From Capitulum mitella (Eukaryota > Arthropoda > Thecostraca > Pollicipedomorpha > Pollicipedidae), in contig CP099848.1 of NCBI GenBank assembly GCA_030062745.1, positions 18,835,081 through 18,899,080 on the forward strand: a stretch of 64,000 nt of DNA, read 5' to 3'. The notes under the pieces are model-generated. The model made no database searches. It saw nothing but the letters and a program-made list of their open reading frames with translations, and had not been told where the DNA came from. The translations under genes and the position numbers were made by a program. Positions 20,801 through 32,800 of this stretch are shown one piece after another (position 1 is the first letter of the stretch; each line of letters starts with the position of its first letter).

Positions 20801-23800
20801 GGTGGGTGTTCTGACCTCTCCTCTTGGCGGACGCGGTCGCTTTCCATGGCGATCAGGCCGCGAATGCTCTGCTCCAGCTGAGGAAAACGCTTCTGCAGAT
20901 CCGACACCGTCTTACTGAAACACGGATGACGGCGGCCGCCCACAGTCAAGGAAGCATTCATTTGCCAAACGAAGCCACGCACCACCAGCCGGGTCGAGGT
21001 CGGATATATACGTAGAGACCCCATACTAGCCACATACAACTCATAGGCACTAGTGAATCACATACGCTACTGCGCGCGAGCCATTGGTTGCCACCGCACT
21101 CTGTCGTCTTGACAACGCCGATTACAACAGAACCATTTGTGACCGTGCACGGCACTACCGAGTCCTCGTCCCTTTCGCTGCCTACGGTTTGACGTCCTAC
21201 CTGGACTTGCTGAGCACCAGCGCCATGCCCTCCACATCGTTGAGGTTGACGCGCCGCTGCCGGTTGATGACGTTGCTTCTCAGGTCCTCCACGTGGTGCT
21301 CCACCTCCCTGGAACGTTAGGATGTACTGTGTTGCTCCCGGGGTCCTTGTTCAATGGCGCTTATAGTGCGTTTGTAGACCGTTGCAAGAAAAGGCTTGGT
21401 GTTGTTCCGGAGGATGGTGACAAAAAAAAACTGACATGCATAATGGAAATTCTAAACTATTTCATGGCCTGTAGTTCCCAACCACATGCACCGCCGTCTT
21501 CTAAAGCAGACACTAAACGCTTTCTACACAAAGAAAACCAAGTCTGCAATGGGGAACTAATTCTGGCGGGAACGCGTCCTGAAAAATAGCAACGTCCATT
21601 TAAGCAGAAGATTCTGTTGAAAGAATGCAAATAACGTTGGTTTCACCAATCCAATCTCCCAAACTGCGAAGACACGAGCCACCAGACGCAAGGAGAAGGG
21701 TTGGTTTTGAGCGGTGTCACTTACCCCAGGTCCTTCTCGATGCCGAGGATGACTTCTCGGTAGGCCTCCTCTTCCTTCCTGATCCGTAAGGTCTCCGTGT
21801 CTGCCTCGCCGAGCCGGAGGTGGCTGCCAGCCAGCAGGTACACCCTGAGACACAGCGACAGAGCCGCCTCTTGCATGCGTTCCAGCGACTTCAAGGGGAC
21901 AGAAAGTGTTCGTCTGTCTGATTTCGGTAAGAGCACACAATTTTGCTGCAAATGGCTGCCAGGATACCATTCCCAGTGTTATTACGGGATGATGTTGCAA
22001 AGAATGCGAAACAAACTGAAATTCTTTACGCAGTAACTCCAGCTCGGTTCAAAGAATCCGCGGGGCGATAAAGCCTCGCTGTTTGGCACTGGAGCCATGC
22101 TGCTGCCGCAGACAAAGCCCGACCTTGGCAGATCGAACAGCCCTGCTCCGTGCGCACCGTATTTTCGAGTACGTGTCGCCGATCATCTCCTTCACGGCCA
22201 GGGAGTGCTCCTGCGAGAGGCGGCGCAGCTTGCGCATCTCGAGCCGCAGATCCCGCGCCCTCTTCTGCAGGCTGCGCAGCTGGTTGTACGTCTCCGGCGA
22301 GAGGTGCAGGTCTGTCGGGAGGGGTGGACGGTCAGACGGGGTCGACGAACGACCGGACGGACCGCTGACGACGAGCACTCGCTCGGGACGTGGAGAGAAA
22401 TCACCGCTTCTTTAGATGATGACATCGAGAGCGACGAAAGGGCATGGCTTCACGGAAATGAATTCATTGAATATCCATTCTTTTAAACTTACAATGCGTG
22501 TTAGTCCAAATGGGAGTATAAAATTTCGGTAACGGCCATTTGAGAGGGTTTTGGTCTGATCACGGTACTGCAAAGGCCACAGTGATTGAGGACTGAACGT
22601 TTTTTGTAACCATTTAGTCTTAAATCCTGGTAAGCGATGGCGAAACGATGGCCTGGTGACACTTCTGTCACTAGGCAAGACTTATTTACAATTTCAATCA
22701 AGGCCACCGTATCAGACGGTGCACGCTGTCTATGAAAGTCAACAAAGCTTCTCCCTGTCCCATGATGAGCCGTTCACCCGTGCAGATGCTAGGGGCATGC
22801 GGACTCATAACAGCCTGTATAAAACCATTTACCTAAGTTGTATGTGGCTATGTAATTTTCAATATTTATAGCCATCTACTTTATTTTCACATGCAAAACG
22901 CAAAATCGGAAACGGCGTGCGAAGGAAACCTGAGTTAAGACGCATAATGGCAACGACTGATGAATTACAGTAGTCAATGCATGCATAAAGTTTTATACGA
23001 TGGAAGCCCGTGGATCCTGTGAGATTTTGCGGCAGTTCCACTCTGACCAATCCGGGCAATATACGCAATCGAATAAAAAAAAATCATCGTGCAAACCCGC
23101 TTGTCCACAGTAGCAAAGGGTGCGATGCTCCAATGGCATGCGAAACTTCCATAGCACGTGCTTAAAACAAAGCCAGGCCGTGCATCTTCAGTGTTTTGTG
23201 AGAATCGCTTTCACACTGGCTCGTGCTGCACTGCGGGCAGGTACCACTACCTCGGTAAACACTATGTCGGCTGTCGTGGCTGGCTAGAGACGCCGGCTTT
23301 GGAGGTGGCGGCGGCTTCACTCGTTCTGAGGAGACCGACCGCTGGTCAGTGCTCGACAGCGGACCAGTAATGGTGGATGACAGTCCCATAATTAAGGACA
23401 AAGGATCCGTGACGGTGGTTAGCAGGCCCATAATGGCTGACAGCCGACCGCTTACGTCAGATAGTGGACCGATAGTGCCCGACAGCGTGTCGGGCACTAT
23501 CGCACTATAGGTAACGGCGGACAGGGAGCCGGTGATAGTGGGTGAAAGGCCTGGAGGACTGGATGATGACTGGATGATAAATGGAGGACAGTAAACCCAT
23601 AATGGCTTACCGCGAGCCGATAAGGCTGGCAGTGTGCCGTTAATGGCGGATAGCAGGCCAAAAATAACGAGAAAGAGCCCGATAATGGCAGACAGTGGAC
23701 ATATAGTGTCGGCCGGAGGATCGTTAATGGCGGACAGTGGACAAACAATGACACACTGCGTACCACTAATGACGTAGAATGGCTGATAATGTCGAACATG

Positions 23801-26800
23801 GGCCGGCATGCCGTTCAACGGAGCAACCATGAGGGGCAACGGTCGGTAACTGGGGCCAGTGGCCCTGTAATGAACGGCAGTGGACAGATGACGGGCAATG
23901 GACTATACACCCAGGCAATGACGGACAGCGTTTATCGTGGACAACATGACGAAAAACCATGGGCACATGGCGAAACCGGTGGGCCATGAACCGATAAAAG
24001 TGGACAGCGTTTTAATTATGACGGACAGCAAGGAAGCAATAGCAGATCAGCAGTAACAGCAGTAATAGCGGACAACGGAATGCTAGCGATGGACATCAGA
24101 CGTGTAACAGCGGAAGGCAGGCTCGTAATTTCGGACGGCAGGTTATTAATGGCAGATAACAGACGGCAAACGCAACCTTAATGACACGGTTCCGACGTCA
24201 CGACTTTTGAAAACATTACGTTACGCACATGATTGGAAGCACAGGGATGCAGCAATGAATTAACGCATGTGAAAGACGAATATAACCGAAAAGGTTCTAT
24301 GCATGCAAACTGCAACAGCTTCGCTTTAAGTTTGATCAGAATGGTTTTCTATGGCGATATGGAATCAGAGTCCGCACTGAGCAATTCTTGTTGCACGGGG
24401 TTTGATTCCTGCACCCGATCGCTTAATTGCAATTCCACTGCCTATACCCAACGGCTATTTTTGCGTGGTCGCATTTTTTGTTCTTTAGATTTATGCTCCG
24501 AGCTGAATGAACACATCCATTGATCTTTGCATATGACATGGCAAGCTTTAGATCCGTCATCTCCATGATTTTGAGAATCCGCAGGAATGCTCGTATTGGT
24601 TTACCATTGGTGCAGATGTTGCATGCTTTGTGGAAGTCTAAGGTTAGAGATGGAAACCGTTAAGGTTCGAGGTTTAAAACCGTTACGCAAATACTACAAT
24701 GATCTCAGTAACCTCTTCAAAGCCCTGTGGCCACGAAAGATTGGATTGTCATCTGTCATAAATGTTTCAAGGTTTTTAATGTAAAGCTGTGATAACTATT
24801 CATAAGTTCATAACGTTTCTCTTTCGCATTGCGTAGCCTATGCGCTCGCGATACATGACAAACTGCGAAATTTACCAAATGTTCTGGCTTTGCGTACAAT
24901 GCCGTAAATTATCCAAGCAGCGGCCGTAGTGGCGGCAAGGTTATGAGTCCTTTTTCGTGTATTCCAGCTTTAAAAGTGCCTCCAAACCGTTGAAGTTAGG
25001 TGAATATGCGGCTATTTCGCACCTCTTGGGTTACGCTGGCAATTTATACTACACTGTCTTCATGTACAGAACATCAGAAGTCAAGGCATCCAAAGACAAT
25101 GGCATCCACTTTTTTCTGTTGTTTTTGTGAGTTTGCACACTTAATGTGTCGCTTTTTAGCCGCACGGCGTTTCAGCTACTCATAAGATTTTCACCAATCT
25201 ATACGGGGTGATCCATAAGCTACACCACAATACTGACTTTGTTACGCCGCGGTGGTATGGTTTTTCCGAGTAAAGGCAACATATAGATGAACCCTGGACA
25301 ACTTTAAGTTCTACAATACTCACATAAACAGCACTACGTGATTAACAAAAGATTCTCAGACGAGTCCAGGTTACTACCTTGAGACGACATTCGGGGAAGC
25401 GTGGAGGATTTGATGGCTGGTTTTACCGGAACTTTGTCGGCTGAAAGTAAGCCGAGGAATATTAGTAGCCGATTAAGCAAACCACATGCGGTGTTAGCCC
25501 CACGATTCAGGCCGAACGGGTATAACACGACCTGTAACATGTTACAGGTCATGTTAGGCGAAGCAACCACATCAAGTATCCGTTTTGCACATGAAGCCAG
25601 GCACACATACGCGTTAGTAACGTAGGGCAATGAGAGTCAATGCATGTAACCATTGTTCTCTCCTGCAGAGGTAGGTGGGATCAAAGGGATGACCGTGCCT
25701 CCCTCCATACGTACTTTGACCAATTTCCGATCTGAAACACTCTACATGTCAAACAATTCGCTGCGGTCCGAAAAACTTGGGGACAGTTAAAGGAAAGACA
25801 CGGAGCACCGTACTTCTGTCAATGCTGTCTTGCTTCGCATGAAATGTGTGAGCTGCTGAACTGGTTGAGTTATGTTTCAATGAAACCTTCACGTTCACGA
25901 AATGTATGGACTACTGGACTGGTTGAGTTGTGTTTCAATGACACTTTCTCGTTCAGCACGGTTTGTTCTGAAAAGATGGGGCTTGCACAAGCTAGGTAAC
26001 CACGCATCACCTACCACAAGTTTCACCAGCTGCCAAGAGTAGCGAGAAAGATATCCTCTGCGTTTCATTTCAACAGCAAAGAATTTAAACCATTACCTCC
26101 GGCAAACACGGCGTACTGCATAATGACTAAGTTCATGGGAGCGTCCATGGCAACATTTGTCCCACACTGTTCGGCCGAGTCCCACAAACGCGGGCTCCGG
26201 CAAAGAGCGACGGGAACGGACGATGCTGCCCGATCTTCAGCCAATGTTAGCTGCCCTGTAACACCAACACGACGGCGCGCCATCGCTTTAACGCTGCGCG
26301 GCGGTGAGCGGCCAACAGGAGGCCGGAGCATGCCGAGGACGCGATCGACAGCCCCTGAGGCCAGGACGGAGCTGTGAGCCGACGACAGGCCACCGCCCGA
26401 CGTACCTGCATGCGTCGGCGAGTGCTGCTTGTTCGGCGCGTGCGGGTCGTCGCTGAAGCTGACCGACTTCTCGAACGAGACGGACTTGTCTGAAACCGCA
26501 GGCCCGGTCAGGACGGGCCCAGTTACTGGCGCAGACCTTCGGCTTGTCGGAGACTGTTGTTGGCGCTGAGAGTGTTGGGAGGCTGTGCGCTGCCGATGGC
26601 TTGGATATGGTTCACCGGAGGCAGCAAATAAACAGAAAAATGGGACCGAAAATCATATTCCAGCTAGAAGATCTGCTTCGTATAAAGGAAATGAGGTTGA
26701 GTTCCGTGTTCAACCGGATAAAGTGGCCCGTATTTCAGGACAGAAATTTCAGCACTGAATCTTAAGAAACGTCCGGGCAGAATGACTAGAATTATCTTCG

Positions 26801-29800
26801 CGAGGGGATTCCGCATCTCAAATGGTATGGCTATGGCTTTCCTTAATTAGCAGCCACTTTGTCATCTCTTGCTTTGAAACTGAAGCCGACTTCACTGCAG
26901 GAAAAGAATGGCAATGGGTTTCAGTTGCAGCGACAAGGCAAGCTGCAATTTTCAGACCGATGCGTGCTGCCCCAGTCTGAAAATCAGAACCCAGTGACGA
27001 CCTGTCTAGTTACCACTCTGCCTCGCGGAGTGAACTCTTCCGAGGCTCGGTACGTTTCCACAAACGTCTGCCAATGGTCCGGTGTCGATCTAGCGGCGTC
27101 AGCGTAGCAGTACGTGACCATAACGCATGCCAGTAGCTCACTTGCATCAAGCATAGAAACACGAATGCACCGTCGCGAGAAATAAGGCGCGGCCACGGGA
27201 AGAAGCTGATGTTTGTGTGCCTTCAGTTCAAGATATCAGATAATTCGCAGTATGTAAGACACGCCACCATCAAGGCCAGTCTTGGATATGTCGTGATTCC
27301 GTTCGGACATAGGTCAGGATTTGAGAGTCACACTGCTAAAGCCCGTTTGCAACACCTGCAACCGGAAATACGCAATGATCTGTGTGTGATGATGGACAGA
27401 CGCATTAGAAACGATTCGAAGAAATTCGGAACTGCCAACATGGTGCCAACTACGGAGGTGCAATCAAGATGCTGTCAGTGCAGTAGACGAACACGCGGCT
27501 CTCATAGCTTACCTATCGAAGCTGCATTCAGGCAACAAAAAAGATCAAACCCATTGCGCGCACAGCGCAAAGGAGAAAATATCGAATCTCATTCGCCATG
27601 CGTGCATTGTCATTGATGCAGCTACTAAAAAGATGTATTGTTTATCCCCGGCCAGAAACGTAGAATACACCCGTATTCGAATTTCACCGTCTATCTAACA
27701 TTTGTTAACCCTATTCCCGGAGGGCTAGACGGTATGGTCGATTCCCGGCAGGGGGGCGGATTCGGCCCCCCCTGAGATCTCGAGAACTACTTGTCCGATT
27801 TCACCGCAACAAACGGCAATCGATTCGCCGTGACGTGAACTACATTTTTATAAAAAGAAATTTTCAAAATTTCGAAATTTGTGGATACAGGGGGAAAAAA
27901 ATCAAAATGGGGGGTACTTTTGGACTTCTTATAACTCCGTTGCTTATCGACCGATTTCGATGAAACTGGCATGAATCGAGAGATTATGGATAGGGCTTTT
28001 ACCATGGGTCCGCAAATCTGAAATTTTGAGAAAATTCATGGGCGTTCACAGGGTTTCAAAAATAGGAGGATTAGTTTTCTAACAACTGAATGAAAAAAAG
28101 AGGCAAACACCCTTTTTTGGCTTCTGCTAGTCATGTTATACTAAAGAAGTACAAATCGCATTACAATGTTTGTATAATGTTAGCATAGCCGGTGCCAGGG
28201 ATATGAAAAAGGGGGAACTGTCACGGTCACACGTTTCTCAGATCAACTTGTGACCTTTGACCTTAAATGACCTCCAATGACCTTGGGGGCACTTGGAATG
28301 ATCTCGCGTACATTTAATATCATCTGTAAACGTTTTCAATCATTTGAATTCACTCTATTTAAAAAATTTCATTTTATGGCTATTGCGATATAGGGTACGT
28401 GCACTGGCATTTTAGGTCATATCTCCGTGACCCGACCTGATATCAAGCTGAAACTTGGTACACAAGTAGAGGGCACCCTTCTACGTGATATATATTCCGA
28501 GTTTGGCATTTGAAAAAATGGCGCCGAAATTATATCGAAAAAACAAATTTTGACTTTTGACCTTGACCTGACCTTGTAAAATGACCTCAGATAACCAAAT
28601 TACATCTGCACATTGCCCAACTGTTTAGCTATACAGCCATATAAAGTTTTAAGTTCTATCTTAAAAACTCTGTTTTTGGCAGGCATTTTCCTTTTACCCT
28701 GAACATGGCCAAAAATAGCATGAGGTGCCTTCCAAAAACGTTGCCTGGCTCCGCCCCTGAGCAAAACAGAACTTTGAAATTTTGTCACAGCACGTAGAAA
28801 GAATAGCTAGGAAAAGTGACCAAGTTTCGTGAAGCTGCGTTAAAAAGCCTGGAATTGACAAGCAAAAAACCGGAGGGGGGCGGATTCCGCCCCCCTGCCG
28901 GGTATAGGGTTAAGTGTAGAGTCATCTCGCCGAACCGTTTCCTTGGTTTCCCAGGAATGTCTGTCCTCCTATGTCCTTTTTTGTGCCTATCGAGATCGTC
29001 TACGGTGTTAAAAATCAAAAGGAAATGGCGTAAAGTTAATACTGACTTCTGGGAGAGATCTTAGCATCCATAACTCATCTTGTTTTAGCAAGTATGTTTT
29101 CCTCTTATTCCTGACTTAAACTAGAAGTAATGCAACAGACAAGCGGTGCTGAATGTTGACACAGAATCGCGTCGCCAGATTCAACATAGTATAATATTGG
29201 CCACAAAAACTCAGTAAAAGTAAATGTCTGATCATGAACCAATCACGAGTTGTTGAAGATTTCACAAGCAGCTGAATGGCACAACAAGAGGGAGTCTATG
29301 GAAATGATAAAAAAATGCCCGTTGTCAGTTGTGAAACACACATAGTGGATCCCTCTCAGTTCTAAGCTTTATGGATAGGGCATACTCATAGCCATCGATT
29401 CGTTTTTCATATAAATGCCATATCATTTAGGCCAGGTTGATTTACAAGATGGGTTTCATTCGGCCACATGCCGCCATTACATTTCATAACACTGATGAAA
29501 TTTATCGTCGGGCTCCACGAGTTTTGAAAACAAAGCTTCAAGCATGACTGGGGAACTTCATAATCAGCATCAGCCATGTAAAGATACAAAGTAAAACATG
29601 GAACTTACCAGTTACGGATTGGTACAATCTCTGCCAGACACGAAACTAGGACCTCACATTCTAATCTTCTATGCTACTCTATTTGGGAAACTGTGTTTTA
29701 ATCAAACGGATTACGCTCAACAAAATATCCCTATAAAACACCCTCATTAGACGAATTACTTTCTGAAACAAAACTGTGTTCACTATCGTCACATTGCTAC

Positions 29801-32800
29801 TTAGTCGCGTCGGCCCCGTAACATGTGCAAAAAAGGTGCGTTGAAATATTCAGACTCAGCCATAGAAACGTCAGCCATGCGAACGTGCATACCTTTGCCA
29901 CGTCCCAATTTGGGTGGCCTGTCAGGTTTTAAGAAGTTGTCTGAAATGCAGGTTTCTGCCTGTTAGACTCACAACGTCAACTGCCAAGTGGAAATTACAA
30001 GAATGGTGCTCACAGTATCAAGGTTGCAATATGTTTGCGGACAGTATTAAGACAAAGAAACTGCGGGCAAGTTTTACGTCCCACATTGCTTGTTCTTTTA
30101 CAGAAAGAGCCATCTTTTAAGTGCTGCTTTGCTCTCGATGCTTCTGCCGAAATATGGCTTCTTAGCAGGGAACGGCCCCGTGGTGAATCTAAAGGATACG
30201 ATCCTCGCTTTTGTCGTTGGAAAAAGGATGGCTCCCACGTGCGAGATTCACGAACATACATTACCATGGATATAACGTTACATTGCGTATGGTATGCATA
30301 GCTGATGCCGTAACATCATCAGCTGGGCAGTCTAAACAATATGCTGCTTGATGACGTTTGCGAGGTTTATTGTTTATAAACGGACATTGAGGGGCCTGTG
30401 GCATCAAGACATCAGGAAATATATCATGCCGACGTTTCAAGAGCATTTTAATGACGCTTAATCGATGTGTTTAGAAATCAGGTCAGGAAATCTAATGAGC
30501 CACGTCATACCCATATCAAAGTGTCAACCTACACTCAGCTAGTCTCAGTTCGGCCCATGGACTATTACTTCAGCTTTGTGGTACTGTCAGTGAATTCCTA
30601 CAATGAAGAACGTTCTCCGAAGTCTTTGTACAGTACGTTTTCCTGCAATAAATTAAGTAATAAATTATAACATAAAGCGTCCAACAAATTTCTTCGCTTA
30701 TTGGCCGCAGCGTCGGAGCAGACGTTCGTCGTGGAATACGCTGGCTCTCTGTCGGTAAAAAACTCCGTCCGCACCGCCCCGCCCTGTCGCGGCCCAGGCG
30801 GGCGTGTTTCTCCGTCTCACCGCCAGGGGCGCGGTGGTAGACCTCGCGGTCGCTGCGGTATCCCGAGTCCAGGTCGGAGAGGGCGCGGGCGGCGCGCGGC
30901 GCGTTCAGAGCTTTCTGCACGATGCCCGTCAAGTTGGCCAGCTGCCTCTCCATCGACTCCACGCGCACCCTGCGACACACAGTCAGGTGACATCGTCACA
31001 GGTCGCAGGTCACAGAGACAGGACAATACACGGCTGGGAAACCGACAGAGCAGGAGCGTGTTCGAAGCTCTGGGGGCAGAGGGAGCGAATGTCGTAGCGT
31101 TTCATGCGGCGAAACATGGCGGTGTGAAGAATCAAATAAGTGGAAGGACGGGCATAAGCCACGCTGTTCTCTGCATAACTGATTATGACACAATGTGAGG
31201 AAGTATTTTAGCTGTATATTGCGTGCACAAACTAAAAGCAGGGCCTATTTCAGGCGTGTCTGTCGTTTTTCTGGATCGCACAATTTACTGCTGAGCTATG
31301 TCGTAGATACTGGCGGTGTACGAGGACAGACATAGATTAAAGAATAATACCATAGAAAATACAAAAAGGCTGACATGCGAATTCATTAATGCTGCACAAA
31401 TCGCTTGATGTAACTACAAAACAAGAAAGACATTAATGCAATAGATATTTCTCAGCCCGAAATCCCCAGTGCGATCAAACAACACGCAAAAACAGCAAAA
31501 GCAGCCTCAATTAGTTTGTTTCATCCTTGGCCGCATTTTGCAGCGCATAACGGCTTGATAAACCGCACTAATCGAATCAGAGCGCGATTTTCGTGAACTG
31601 TGTGTTCTTACAATGCTCGCCAATGACATAAGGTTCGCAGAACGCCACTGAAAGTGCTCTGACCTCTGCCAGAGCAGTCCAGTCGCATTCCTTGTGACGA
31701 CTTACAAAACAGCACTGGTTAAAAACTGTGGTTCTCTATAGCTGGAGATTCTGGGGGAGGTTCTAGATGCCCACTTAAAGAATATTTTAATGTTAGGCAC
31801 GTGACAGTGACTAGAAAGAAAATGTCCAAAATCCTGTTCAGATCACCCCTTCAAACAATTTTCAGAAATCTCCAGCCGTAGCTGTGATGCATGTTGTGAG
31901 CCACGTTGTGGAACCGTTAAAAAAACTGTCCATAAAAATATGACTGCTTAAAAAAGATGGGTTATGTACATTACGCAAAAATCTGCTTGCCGCAGACGTA
32001 CAAAATGAAAAATGCATCAAAGTGGTCCAATAATTTTTGTAAATATTGCGAAACGGTCAGTTCACGTAGTCGACATAAGATCTCATAAGCATTTCTAAGT
32101 ATATTGCAATTCGTTGTTAACATAAGGTTGTTTCTTTTTACACAGGTGACAAAATAAATCACCTAATATTCGACCATAGGCGCATGCGTTTAGCAATAAA
32201 TCAGCATGCAAGTTTCCGACTCATTCTCTGAGGATAACGTTTTACAACTGGCACTCCGCCGAGGAGCGAACAGCTGAGTCGTGACCAGCTGACGGCCATG
32301 CAGCCATGCCGAGCGTCGCCGGCGAGCACGGGGCCTACTTGTCGTTGTATCGGAAGCCGGCTTCCGCTCTCCTGGCCGACGGAACGTCAAAGAAGCCGGC
32401 CTTTCTGCGAGCAGAGAGAAAACCGGTCTGCAGAGCGGAGCGCGGCCGGCCGGCCGCTGGACCGGCCCGGAGGGGGGACCCCAGCGGTCGGCCAGGCGTC
32501 CTGATCGGCCGGGTTACGGCATCGACGGCGAGACAGGCTGCGGGCTAAGCGGAAGCGTCAGTCACGTTCGCAGCCCGCGGTCCGCGATCAGACTGTTGGC
32601 CGTCGCAACTCTGACCAAGAGGGCAGTGCCTAACGCTCGCTTGGACATACTGGGACGTTGACGACGGAAGCACATGCCTGTCTTGGCCCATATCGGGGTC
32701 ACATGGCTGCCTATGGACGGGGCAGCAAAGCCTGAGAGCAGCCACCAGTCGATGTTTTCCTCAGGGGCGGGGAGCGGCTGTCATGTCCGGTCTCTACGGC

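Noticed and set aside
23162-23839. 225-codon minus-strand frame
   Set aside because: Only its last ~25 codons (the proline-rich exon) are real coding sequence; the rest is the minisatellite read through.
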